NCBI RefSeq assembly: GCF_003634315.1
Contig: NZ_RBXL01000001.1
Span: forward strand, 5,374,501 to 5,438,500
Length of the DNA: 64,000 bases
Source of the DNA: Thiocapsa rosea
GTDB taxonomy: Bacteria > Pseudomonadota > Gammaproteobacteria > Chromatiales > Chromatiaceae
Reading direction: 5' to 3'
Below are positions 18,728 through 27,306 of this stretch, one piece after another. The stretch's first letter is position 1, and each line of letters opens with the position of its first letter. The position numbers were made by a program, and so were the translations under genes. A model generated the notes under the pieces. The model did not search any database, was not told the origin of the DNA, and was given only the letters and a program-made list of their open reading frames with translations.

Positions 18728-20446
18728 GTGACGACTATCTCAAGGCTGATCGTGGAGACGCTGGCGGCGGCCGGAGTCGAGCGGATCTGGGGGGTGACGG
18801 GCGACAGCCTGAACAGTTTCGGCGATGCGCTGCGCCACAACGGAAAGATCGCCTTCATGCATGTCCGGCACGAAGAAGCCGGCGCCTTTGCCGCGGGTGC
18901 GGACGCCGCCGTCACCGGGCGGCTCGCGGTCTGTGCCGGCAGTTGCGGGCCGGGCAACCTGCACCTGATCAACGGTCTTTATGACTGCTACCGCAACCGC
19001 GTGCCGGTGCTGGCGATTGCCTCGCACATCCCCTCGACCGAGATCGGGCTGGGCTATTTCCAGGAAACCCATCCCACCCAGCTCTTCGCCGAGTGCAGCG
19101 ATTTCTGCGAGCTTGTCACCAAGCCCGAACAGATGCCGGGCGTTCTGCACCGCGCGCTGCGTACGGCCATCAGCGGCAACACGGTTTCCGTGGTCGTGTT
19201 GCCGGGCGATGTGTCGCTTCTGCCCTTCGAAGGAGCGATCCCGCCTTTCGCGCCGCCGGCCCAGCCGCGGATTGTGCCCGCGCAGGACCAGCTGGACCAG
19301 GCCGCCCGTCTCCTCAATGCGTCCGACCGGATCACGATCCTGGCCGGCTCCGGCACGGCCGGGGCGCATGATGCGGTCGTCGCGCTCGCCGATGTGCTCA
19401 AGGCGCCCATCGTGCATGCGCTGCGCGGCAAGGAACACATGGAATGGGACAATCCTTTCGATGTCGGCATGACCGGGCTGATCGGGTTCTCCTCGGGCTA
19501 TCACGCGATCAGGGACTGCGACACGCTGCTGATGCTGGGAACCGATTTCCCCTATCGGCATTTCTACCCCGAGCATGCGCAGGTCATCCAGGTGGACCGG
19601 ATCGGCGGGCAGCTCGGCAAGCGGATCAACCTGACGCTGGGCATCCAGGCCGATGTGGCCGAGTTCGCCGACGCCATCCCGCCGCTTCTGCGTCCCGGGC
19701 GAGACGCCGCGTTTCTCGAAAAGGCGCGCAAGCACTACACCCATGCCCGCCGCGATCTGGATGAGCTGGCCACACCGCGCAAACACGGCGAGCCGCTGCA
19801 CCCGCAGTTCGTCTCGCGCATGGTCGACGCGATCGCCGACGACGATGCCATCTTCACCGTCGATGTGGGCACCCCCACGATCTGGGCCGCACGCTATCTG
19901 AAGACCAACGGCAAGCGGCGGCTGCTGGGGTCGTTCAACCACGGCTCCATGGCCAATGCCATGCCCCAGGCCCTCGGCGCCCAGGCGGCCTATCCCGGCC
20001 GGCAGGTGATTTCCATGTCCGGTGACGGCGGGCTGTCGATGCTGTTCGGTGATCTCATCACGGCGGTGCAGCTGAAACTGCCGATCAAGATCCTGGTGCT
20101 GAACAACGGCACGCTGGGCTTCGTGGAGATGGAGCAGAAGGCCGCGGGCTACCTGCCTGAAAACGTCGGCCTCGAGAACCCGGACTTCGCCCGAGTCGCC
20201 ACGGCCATCGGCTTGATGGGGATCCGGGTCGAAAGCTCGGAGGATCTGGAGGGCGCGCTGCGACAGGCCTTCGCCCATGACGGCCCGGCACTGGTGGACG
20301 TCGTCTCAAACCGCCAGGAGTTGTCGATGCCGCCCGCGATCGGGATCGAGCAAGCGAAGGGCTTCGCCCTCTACAGCCTGGACGCGATCCTGAACGGTCG
20401 GGGCGACGAACTGCTGCAACTCGGCCGATCCAACCTCTTCCGCTGA
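18728..20446 (+). CDS. poxB: Pyruvate dehydrogenase (quinone)/pyruvate oxidase, PoxB-type
   Basis: A thiamine-diphosphate enzyme that decarboxylates pyruvate to acetate and passes electrons to quinone at the membrane face. The 572 residues starting from GTG 18728 equal the E. coli PoxB length. GGAGAGGAG lies eight bases before it; an upstream ATG (18674) has no ribosome site. Motifs: HVRHEEAGAFAAGAD (the catalytic Glu), GSCGPGNLHLINGLYD, and the ThDP-Mg motif GDGGLSMLFGD ... LNNGTLG. With maeA and fumC upstream it could take C4 acids through pyruvate to acetate. Confidence 0.88.
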   Translation: MTTISRLIVETLAAAGVERIWGVTGDSLNSFGDALRHNGKIAFMHVRHEEAGAFAAGADAAVTGRLAVCAGSCGPGNLHLINGLYDCYRNRVPVLAIASHIPSTEIGLGYFQETHPTQLFAECSDFCELVTKPEQMPGVLHRALRTAISGNTVSVVVLPGDVSLLPFEGAIPPFAPPAQPRIVPAQDQLDQAARLLNASDRITILAGSGTAGAHDAVVALADVLKAPIVHALRGKEHMEWDNPFDVGMTGLIGFSSGYHAIRDCDTLLMLGTDFPYRHFYPEHAQVIQVDRIGGQLGKRINLTLGIQADVAEFADAIPPLLRPGRDAAFLEKARKHYTHARRDLDELATPRKHGEPLHPQFVSRMVDAIADDDAIFTVDVGTPTIWAARYLKTNGKRRLLGSFNHGSMANAMPQALGAQAAYPGRQVISMSGDGGLSMLFGDLITAVQLKLPIKILVLNNGTLGFVEMEQKAAGYLPENVGLENPDFARVATAIGLMGIRVESSEDLEGALRQAFAHDGPALVDVVSNRQELSMPPAIGIEQAKGFALYSLDAILNGRGDELLQLGRSNLFR

Positions 20447-20470
20447 GATTAATGATCTTCAGGTGCATGC

Positions 20471-20989
20471 ATGTCCACACCGACGATCCGCGATGTGACT
20501 TACCAACTGCTGCGCGAGTTGGGCTTGACGACGATCTTCGGCAATCCGGGCTCGACCGAGGAAACCTTCCTCAAGGATTTCCCGGCGGATTTCCGCTACG
20601 TGCTGACGCTGCACGAAGCCGCCGCCGTCGGCGCGGCCGACGGCGACGCGCAGGCCACCCGCCGGCCGGCGCTCGTCAACGTACACACTTCAGCCGGCCT
20701 CGCCAACGCGATGAGCAACATCCTGACCGCCTACCAGAACCGCACGCCGCTGATCGTCACCGCCGGCAATCAGACGCGCGACATGCTGCTGATGGAGCCC
20801 TGGCTGACGACTGATACCCCCGGCCTGGATTTCGTCGCGCTGGCGCAGGGCTACGGCGCGCACGACGATCTGCCGGAACGCGCTTCGGCACGGCTTGGGA
20901 GGAGATTGCAGGCCACGCCTGCTCGCGTCACTGCCCCAGGTCGGCCCGAACGACAGTGCCAGCCCCTCTCGGCGGCCGACGGCACGCTG
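20471..20989 (+). pseudogene. Benzoylformate decarboxylase-like gene with large internal deletion
   Basis: The first 115 residues are the N-terminal thiamine-diphosphate domain of benzoylformate decarboxylase (FGNPGSTEETFLKDFP, LHEAAAVGAADG, NVHTSAGLANAM, AGNQTRDMLLMEPWL). The next residues (TPGLDFVALAQGYGA) belong to the C-terminal ThDP domain of the same family. About 350-400 residues between them are missing. The sequence then decays, and the open frame runs on into unrelated DNA to 21091. It cannot form the ThDP site. Confidence 0.8.
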
Positions 20990-21062
20990 CGCCGCAGACA
21001 GCGCATTTGGAGCCAAGATGAAAAACGCCGAACTCGACCGACTCGCCGACGAGACCCCGGAT
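20990..21062 (+). repeat. 73-bp duplicate of the start of the glucosidase gene
   Basis: Bases 20990-21062 match 22121-22193 with about ten changes: the leader CGCATTTGGAGCCAAG, the ATG and the first 15 codons (reading up to LADETPD). The copy then meets the short repeat at 21060-21084. It is a direct duplicate about 1.1 kb upstream of the real gene and encodes nothing complete. Confidence 0.85.
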
Positions 21063-21084
21063 GTCCAAAATGGGACATAGATGG
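21060..21084 (+). repeat. Short GGACATT repeat, truncated
   Basis: ATGTCCAAAATGGGACATAG follows the general pattern (TATCCAAAATAGGACATTG) in the same direction as the 13601 copy. It joins the duplicated glucosidase leader without a gap, so the junction lies within it. The bases between here and 21275 hold no gene I can support. Confidence 0.6.
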
Positions 21085-21274
21085 AAGATGAGGCTCATGG
21101 TACAAAAGTGGCGCAAAGTGAATGCCTGCCCAACTCATCCCGCCTCGGCATTCGAGACCGCCGCAACTCAATAAACCGACTGTGCTTGCAGCTGAATCAA
21201 GGAGACGCACGACCTTCATCTTTGGCTGTAGCTGTAACAGATTGCGGTGATCTATCCGTATCCGTTATCTCCGA

Positions 21275-21529
21275 ATGGGAGCGGACATCGACAGACTGGA
21301 GGCCAAGGCCCGCGAGGCACACGCAGACATCAAGCTGCCGTACAGCAAGTCACTGAAGCAGATGCGCAGCACGCGCCATGAGGCCATGGCCCGCTATGGG
21401 GAGCTGCAGGAGGCGACGGCTGGCGTCTGGGACTCGATGGCCAAAGGCACCGCGCAAGCCTGGAATACCCGGGTCTCGGCCTTCGCTGAGGCGCGCGCAA
21501 CGTTCAAGAACGGCAAGAAGAAGTGTTGA
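21275..21529 (+). CDS. Small coiled-coil protein resembling sll1863-type stress proteins
   Basis: An 84-residue, highly charged helical protein: ADIDRLEAKAREAHADIKLPY, then LQEATAGVWDSMAKGTAQAWN and a basic end. This order resembles the short coiled-coil proteins of the sll1863-type stress-response group. Those usually have about 15-20 more residues at the N-terminus, with EW just before the ADIDRLEAK part. Here GAATGG (EW) is present just upstream but in a different frame, so the gene may have lost its start through a frameshift and now use the ATG at 21275. No clear ribosome site is visible. Confidence 0.5.
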   Translation: MGADIDRLEAKAREAHADIKLPYSKSLKQMRSTRHEAMARYGELQEATAGVWDSMAKGTAQAWNTRVSAFAEARATFKNGKKKC

Positions 21530-21575
21530 CCTGCAAGACTCTGGCATTAACGATCCACTGTTATGAGGCAATCTT

Positions 21576-22064
21576 ATGGCAACTCTAACCGTTTGGAAAT
21601 TCGATTCCGTTACTGGTGCGAATGATGCTTTGACCAAGCTGCAGAGCCTGCAAAAGCAGCACCTGATCGAGGTCTCCGATGCCGCCATTGTTGAATGGCC
21701 GCAAGGCAAGAAAAGGCCGAAGACCAGGCAAGTGACGAACCTGACCGGGGCAGGAGCACTCAACGGCGCCTTCTGGGGCATGCTGTTCGGGTTGCTGTTT
21801 TTCGTTCCGTTCTTTGGTTTAGCGGTCGGTGCAGCGATGGGGGCTTTGGCTGGCCATTTTAGCGATTACGGCATCGACGATGATTTCATCAAGTCAGTTC
21901 GTGATCAGATCACGGAAGGGACATCGGGCCTGTTTTTGCTCACCGGACACGTGACGCTGGACAAGGTCGAGGACGAGCTCAAGGGCCACATCGGCACGCT
22001 CATCAAATCCAACCTGACCAACGAGCAAGAGGCAAAGTTGCGAGAGGGATTTGGCGAGGAATAG
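21576..22064 (+). CDS. DUF1269-type membrane protein
   Basis: A 162-residue protein that starts LTVWKFDSVTGANDALTKLQ, has a short glycine-rich hydrophobic hairpin in the middle (GAFWGMLFGLLFFVPFFGLAVGAAMGALAG) described here by its ends only: roughly residues 63-92, and then a soluble C-terminal half (DDDFIKSVRDQITEGTSGLF). This is the pattern of DUF1269 proteins, whose function is not known; they are often near stress genes. The AATCTTATG context shows only a weak ribosome site. It follows the coiled-coil gene by 46 bases on the same strand. Confidence 0.8.
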   Translation: MATLTVWKFDSVTGANDALTKLQSLQKQHLIEVSDAAIVEWPQGKKRPKTRQVTNLTGAGALNGAFWGMLFGLLFFVPFFGLAVGAAMGALAGHFSDYGIDDDFIKSVRDQITEGTSGLFLLTGHVTLDKVEDELKGHIGTLIKSNLTNEQEAKLREGFGEE

Positions 22065-22148
22065 GCGCAGGTCAATCCAGCCACGCTCCGTCGTCATACT
22101 CGCTGCGCGGACGGCCCGAGCGCCGCAGACCGCGCATTTGGAGCCAAG

Positions 22149-24812
22149 ATGAACAACGCGGAGCGCGATCGACTTGCCGACGAGACCCCGGATCATCCGA
22201 GCGACTGGAAGGTGCTCGGTCCTTACCTCAGCGAACGCGCGTGGGGGACGGTGCGCGAGGACTATAGCGCGGACGGCAACGCCTGGGCCTACTTCCCCCA
22301 CGACCACGCCCGCTCCCGGGCCTATCGCTGGAGCGAGGACGGGCTCGCCGGGATCTGCGATCGTGACCAGCACCTGTGCTTTGCGCTGGCCTTCTGGAAC
22401 CGTCGGGACGCCTTCCTCAAGGAACGCCTGTTCGGGCTGAGTGGACCCGAAGGCAACCATGGCGAGGACGTGAAGGAGTATTGGTGGTACCTGGACGGGG
22501 CGCCGACGGCCTCCTGGCTCGCCTGGCGCTACCACTATCCGCAGTCCGCGTTTCCCTACGAGCAGCTAAGGGACGAAGCCGCGCGCCGCGGTCGCCATGA
22601 CCCCGAGTTCGAGCTCGGCGACACCGGGGTCTTCGACGATGGACGCTATTGGCAGATCGTCGTCGAATACGCGAAGGCGACCCCGTTCGATCTGTGCATT
22701 CGCATCAAGGTCCGCAATGCCGGGCCCGATCCGGCTGAGATCGACATCCTGCCGACGCTCTGGTTTCGCAACCGCTGGTCATGGGGTCAGGGCGATGAGC
22801 GACCCTTGCTCGCCGCCGGGGCCGCCGCCGCGGGCCTTGCCGGCGTGACGGCTGACGATCCGGTCATCGGGCGATGGAACCTGGCCGCCGGCGCCGGCCC
22901 CGACGGCAACCTCCCCGAGCCGCTCTTCTGCGAGAACGAGACCAATACCGCGCGTCTCTTCGGCAGTGCCGACAGTCCGCCCTACCCCAAGGACGGCATC
23001 AACGATCATATCGTCGCGGGCGCCGCAACCGTCAATCCGGACCGGCGCGGGACCAAGATGGCCTTTCGCTACCCGCTTCACGTCGGTGCCGGGGAGTCGG
23101 TCGAGCTGCGCCTACGACTCTCGCGCGACGCGGCAGAGGATGCCCTGGATCTCGGCACCGGGTTCACGGACACCATGACGGCGCGCCGTCGCGAGGCGGA
23201 CGCCTATTACGACATGCTACGGCCGCAGGACGCCACCGAGGAGGAGGCCGCAGTCATGCGCCAGGCCTTCGCCGGAATGATCTGGAGCCAGCAGTTCTAC
23301 CACTTCGACGTCGCACGCTGGCTCGCCGGCGATCCCTCGCAACCGGCGCCGCCGGAGACGCGACACACCGGTCGCAACGCGGGTTGGCAGCATCTGGACG
23401 CCCACGATGTCATCGCCATGCCCGACAAATGGGAGTACCCCTGGTTTGCGGCCTGGGATTTGGCGTTTCACTGCGTCGTTCTCGCCCACATCGATCCGGC
23501 CGCGGCCAAGCACCAGCTCCTGCTCCTCGGCCGCGCCTGGTACATGCATCCCAACGGACAACTCCCCGCCTACGAATGGGCCTTCGGGGACGTCAACCCC
23601 CCGGTTCAGGCTTGGGCGGCGCTGGCGGTGTTTCGCATCGACGGCGGCACCGATTTCAACTTCCTCGGGCGCATGTTCCATAAGCTCCTGTTGAACTTCA
23701 CCTGGTGGGTCAATCGCAAAGACGCGATCGGCGATAATGTGTTCGAGGGCGGGTTCCTGGGTCTCGACAACATCGAGCCATTCGACCGCTCCGCGACCCT
23801 GCCGGGCGGCGGCCTGCTGGAGCAATCCGACGGCACGGCCTGGATGGCAAAATACTCCCTCAATATGCTCGAGATGGCATTGCGTCTCGCCAATCACGAC
23901 GCGTCCTACGAGGATATCGCGCTCAAGTTCTTCGAGCATTTCGCAGCGATCGCCGTGGCGATGGGGGAGCTGTGGGACGAGCAGGACGGGTTCTTCTATG
24001 ACCGCCTGCGCAAGCCGGACGGCACGGTTGCGACCATCCGTTCACGCTCGATGGTCGGTCTGCTGCCGATCTTCGCCGCCGTCGAGCTCCCGGCTTCGCT
24101 CTGGAAGCGTCTTCCCACCTTCCGCAAGCGGGCACGCTGGTTCATCGACAACAAACCCGAGCTGACCGCTTTCCTGCGTTATTTCAGGACGGGGCGCTTC
24201 CCCGAGCTGATCTGTCTGGTCGACGAGGATCGGCTTAAGCGCGTGCTGGCGCCGATGCTTGACGAGGCCGAGTTTCTCTCGCCTTATGGGCTTCGCTCGC
24301 TCTCGCGCTTTCACCGCGAGCATCCGCTCGTCCTGCAGATGGATGGGGCCGAGCTGCGTCTGGATTACGAGCCCGGTGAATCCCAAACGGCGTTGTTCGG
24401 CGGCAACTCCAATTGGCGAGGGCCGATCTGGTTTCCACTGAACTTTCTCGCCATCGAATCGCTGCGGCATCTGCACCGATGCCTCGGGGAGCGCGTCCGG
24501 GTCGAGCTGCCGACCGGCTCGGGTCGGCTGGCGCATCTCGGCGAGGTGGCCGACGAGATCGAGCGCCGTCTGCTCGGTATTTTCGTGCGCGACACCAATG
24601 GTGAACGACCGGTCTTCGGGGCCAGAAAGCCGTTTCGCGGTGATCCGCAGTGGAACGATCGGATCCTCTTCTACGAATACTTCCATGGCGAGACCGGCGA
24701 AGGCCTGGGTGCTTCGCACCAGTGCGGGTGGACGGCATTGATCGCCGCAAACATCGTGGGCCGCAAAGTGCGCCTTTCGTCAGACTCGCCCGAAGTGTCG
24801 CAGTCTGGGTGA
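22149..24812 (+). CDS. Large glucosidase (GH63-like, MGH1-like glycosidase)
   Basis: An 887-residue protein with no signal peptide. It opens with LADETPDHPSDWKVLGPYLSE, has a beta-rich first half (WAYFPHDHARSRAYRW, KEYWWYLDGAPT) and an alpha/alpha-barrel second half with MPDKWEYPWFAAWDLAFHC, LPAYEWAFGDVNPPVQAWA, SDGTAWMAKYSLNMLE and the late SNWRGPIWFP and HQCGWTALIA. This order fits the cytoplasmic glucosidases related to GH63 and mannosylglycerate hydrolase. The exact sugar is unknown. With amylosucrase nearby, alpha-glucoside turnover is likely. The leader and first 15 codons are duplicated at 20990. Confidence 0.82.
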   Translation: MNNAERDRLADETPDHPSDWKVLGPYLSERAWGTVREDYSADGNAWAYFPHDHARSRAYRWSEDGLAGICDRDQHLCFALAFWNRRDAFLKERLFGLSGPEGNHGEDVKEYWWYLDGAPTASWLAWRYHYPQSAFPYEQLRDEAARRGRHDPEFELGDTGVFDDGRYWQIVVEYAKATPFDLCIRIKVRNAGPDPAEIDILPTLWFRNRWSWGQGDERPLLAAGAAAAGLAGVTADDPVIGRWNLAAGAGPDGNLPEPLFCENETNTARLFGSADSPPYPKDGINDHIVAGAATVNPDRRGTKMAFRYPLHVGAGESVELRLRLSRDAAEDALDLGTGFTDTMTARRREADAYYDMLRPQDATEEEAAVMRQAFAGMIWSQQFYHFDVARWLAGDPSQPAPPETRHTGRNAGWQHLDAHDVIAMPDKWEYPWFAAWDLAFHCVVLAHIDPAAAKHQLLLLGRAWYMHPNGQLPAYEWAFGDVNPPVQAWAALAVFRIDGGTDFNFLGRMFHKLLLNFTWWVNRKDAIGDNVFEGGFLGLDNIEPFDRSATLPGGGLLEQSDGTAWMAKYSLNMLEMALRLANHDASYEDIALKFFEHFAAIAVAMGELWDEQDGFFYDRLRKPDGTVATIRSRSMVGLLPIFAAVELPASLWKRLPTFRKRARWFIDNKPELTAFLRYFRTGRFPELICLVDEDRLKRVLAPMLDEAEFLSPYGLRSLSRFHREHPLVLQMDGAELRLDYEPGESQTALFGGNSNWRGPIWFPLNFLAIESLRHLHRCLGERVRVELPTGSGRLAHLGEVADEIERRLLGIFVRDTNGERPVFGARKPFRGDPQWNDRILFYEYFHGETGEGLGASHQCGWTALIAANIVGRKVRLSSDSPEVSQSG

Positions 24813-24875
24813 AAGCCGAGTTCATGAGGCGATGCGCGCATTCGCCGGGTCAAGTTTCAAGCGGAGGAAAACACC

Positions 24876-25793
24876 ATGACCGAATCCACTACGACCAGGC
24901 TGCCGAAGACCCACCCAAACCCCGAAGGGCCGGTCACACTCTATTATGAAATCCGCGTTCCGAATCCGGAACAAGCGAAGGTCATCGATAAGATCGATGC
25001 GCTGATTGCCTTCATGCAAGGCAAAACCGGTTATCTGAGCCTCTCGCTGAAGCAGATGACAGGTGAGTCGACGATGGTCAAGAACTATCCTGAACATCTC
25101 AAAGGCGTGCTCGCTGAAGGGTATATCGACAACCCGAAGGTCCCCGGTGTTTACTCGCTTCTCGTGCGCTTCGCGGATCTTGAGGCACTCGAATCATCCG
25201 GTATCCAGTCGTGGTTCGAAGAGAACATCGCCCCGTCGCTCTTCGCTTACAGCGGGACAACGAAACCGCCGACCAAGACAGGGATCGCTCTGGAGGTCTT
25301 CAAGGGCGTTTTCATCACCGTTGCCGCCGGTGACCGCAGCGCCATTTACACGACCCCGCACGAGATTCGCCATTTTCTCGCGCATCCGTCCGACGAGGTG
25401 GGCAATGCCTCTGTCACGGTCGAGAATCACGTCATGATCAACGACCGACAGGTCGCGCAGTTCAATGAGAAGGTCAAGGTCCTACTGAGCATTGCGCAGG
25501 AGACGTGCCGCCCGGACGTGAACGATGCGGATTATGACGATGCGTATCCCGACGGTCGGGAAGGATCGAAGGACAACCACCACTACCGCAAGGCGGTCAC
25601 CACCGAGATCCTGCAAAATGCCTATCCCGACGGCGATCTGCGCGCCTACCTGATGCACGGCGTGTGGGAGAGCGTTTACGATCACGAAAACTCCCATATC
25701 GACCCGCGTTTTCAGCAGGCTGCAGGCCCGGTCGGGGCGTCTGTGGTCAGTGGGCCGGTCGAACCCTTCTATCGCACGATCAAGCAAGGCTGA
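24876..25793 (+). CDS. Protein of unknown function (305 aa)
   Basis: I do not recognise the family. The protein is soluble, slightly acidic, with no signal peptide and one Cys (ETCRPDV). Residues 20-150 (PVTLYYEIRVPNPEQAKVID ... GVYSLLVRFADLEALES) look like an alpha/beta domain of the ferredoxin-like or ABM type; the second half is His- and Asp-rich (NDADYDDAYPDG, DNHHYRK, YDHENSHIDPRF), which could bind metal. GGAGG lies before the ATG at the usual distance (AAGCGGAGGAAAACACC). It lies 63 bases after the glucosidase gene on the same strand and may share its transcript. Confidence 0.8.
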   Translation: MTESTTTRLPKTHPNPEGPVTLYYEIRVPNPEQAKVIDKIDALIAFMQGKTGYLSLSLKQMTGESTMVKNYPEHLKGVLAEGYIDNPKVPGVYSLLVRFADLEALESSGIQSWFEENIAPSLFAYSGTTKPPTKTGIALEVFKGVFITVAAGDRSAIYTTPHEIRHFLAHPSDEVGNASVTVENHVMINDRQVAQFNEKVKVLLSIAQETCRPDVNDADYDDAYPDGREGSKDNHHYRKAVTTEILQNAYPDGDLRAYLMHGVWESVYDHENSHIDPRFQQAAGPVGASVVSGPVEPFYRTIKQG

Positions 25794-25899
25794 AGAGGCG
25801 GACGAGTGCAGCCCCAGGCAACGCAGCGTTGGGCCGACTGCACCGGGTCAACGCTCGGACCTTTCCGATGTTATAGGGCGACCGAGAAGCTCGCCGGGA

Positions 25900-27162
25900 T
25901 CAGCGCGTGACGGAGCGTCGACGTGTCGCGATGCCATAAGAAAGCGTGGTGACGAGATTGACCCCGGCCAACAATGCAAACATCGCATTGAAAGACTCCG
26001 GCGGATGCTCCCCGGGAGCATCGGCAAACACGTCGATCAAGGCGCCGGAGGCCGCCAGCAGGACGCCCGCGCCGCCGATGGCACTAAAGCTGAGCAGCGT
26101 TATCCCCCTCACCAGCAACTCCTTCGGCACCCACTCGCGCATCTGGGCCACGGCTAGCGGATAGCCGGCGCTGACGAGACCAAACAGGATGAGCCACATC
26201 GGAAGCCACGGCCGCCCGAGCAGGCCAGCCGCCGGCAGCGCAAGCAGCCCGGCCAGCACCAGACCGCCGACCAGGGACAGAGTCACGGCACTGATCGCAA
26301 GTCTCGGCGCGGCACCCCAGGCCAGGGAGCCTGCGGCAAACGCGCAGGCTGCCAGCGTCAGGAACTGCGCCGCTTCGACCCCGGTGAATGCATAGACGGA
26401 CCGCAGCCAAGACGCACCCCAGCCGGCAAAGAGCACGACGGAGGCACCGGTCATGCCGATCTGGAATGCGACCAACCCTGCAACACCCGGCGCGCGTGCA
26501 ACCCGCCGCACACCGGTCCGCATGGCCTGCCAGGAGTTGGTCGCTTCGCCAGGCGTCCAAGCCGCATGCCTCAGCGAGATCAACATCGCCACCCCGAGGC
26601 TGACGGTCAGTAGCGCCGACAGGCCGTAGCCGGTGCGCCACCCAACCGCAGCCACGAGCCAAGCAAAGGGTGCTGCGGCGACCAAAAAGCCCAGCCGCCC
26701 GATACCGGATTCGACGCCGGAATAGGTCGAGAAGCGATCTGCGCTGACACGGGCAGAAATCAGGCCCATGATCGCGACATAGATCGGCGCGGCGCCGATG
26801 CCGATTGCGATCCGTGCGCCCAACAGGGCAGCGAACCCCTCGGCGGCCGCGAATGCCAGAGCCCCACCCACCAGCATCAGAATCGAAAACCCCAGTACCC
26901 TAAGCGGACCAACGCGGTCCATCGCAATCCCCAGCGGGATCTGAGCGATGGCAAAAGCGACGAACAGCGCAGCGGCGAGCATACCCGCCTCGGTGGCTGA
27001 AAGCGCGAATGCGCGCTCCAGTTCCACTTCGACCACCGCCATCGAATTGCGCAGCATCATCGACATCAGGTAGAACAGGCCGGGCACTGCGACCAACAGA
27101 GCCATGGAAAGCGCCGAAGGATCCGTCGGCCGGCGTACATTGATGGTATTCGATGCAGTCAT
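25900..27162 (-). CDS. Major facilitator superfamily transporter
   Basis: About 420 residues with 12 predicted helices. The loop 2-3 pattern of MFS carriers is present (FAIAQIPLGIAMDRVGPLRVLG), and helix 4-5 has the GIGAAPIYVAIMGLISARV stretch. The overall look is of the nitrate/cyanate-type (NarK/CynX) branch, but the substrate cannot be given. I chose ATG 27162 (MTASNTINVRR), preceded by a G run; a longer frame opening at 27228 adds an unlikely Arg-rich start. It lies downstream of the AEC gene on the same strand with about 145 bases between. Confidence 0.8.
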   Translation of the reverse strand: MTASNTINVRRPTDPSALSMALLVAVPGLFYLMSMMLRNSMAVVEVELERAFALSATEAGMLAAALFVAFAIAQIPLGIAMDRVGPLRVLGFSILMLVGGALAFAAAEGFAALLGARIAIGIGAAPIYVAIMGLISARVSADRFSTYSGVESGIGRLGFLVAAAPFAWLVAAVGWRTGYGLSALLTVSLGVAMLISLRHAAWTPGEATNSWQAMRTGVRRVARAPGVAGLVAFQIGMTGASVVLFAGWGASWLRSVYAFTGVEAAQFLTLAACAFAAGSLAWGAAPRLAISAVTLSLVGGLVLAGLLALPAAGLLGRPWLPMWLILFGLVSAGYPLAVAQMREWVPKELLVRGITLLSFSAIGGAGVLLAASGALIDVFADAPGEHPPESFNAMFALLAGVNLVTTLSYGIATRRRSVTR

Positions 27163-27306
27163 GCAACCCCCACGGCGAGAACGGCGGCTCCCGACGGCGC
27201 GCCGACGACGACGAATTACGCAAGCCACTTGGCCAACATCTGTATCGCCGTCGCAACCAGCAGGATGTCGGAGAACCGGGCAAGCGTATCTTGCGGCACG
27301 GCCGGA

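Noticed and set aside
27216-27299. 27-codon frame starting with GTG between the AEC and MFS genes (minus strand)
   Set aside because: The peptide looks mildly amphipathic, but there is no ribosome site and nothing to support translation.
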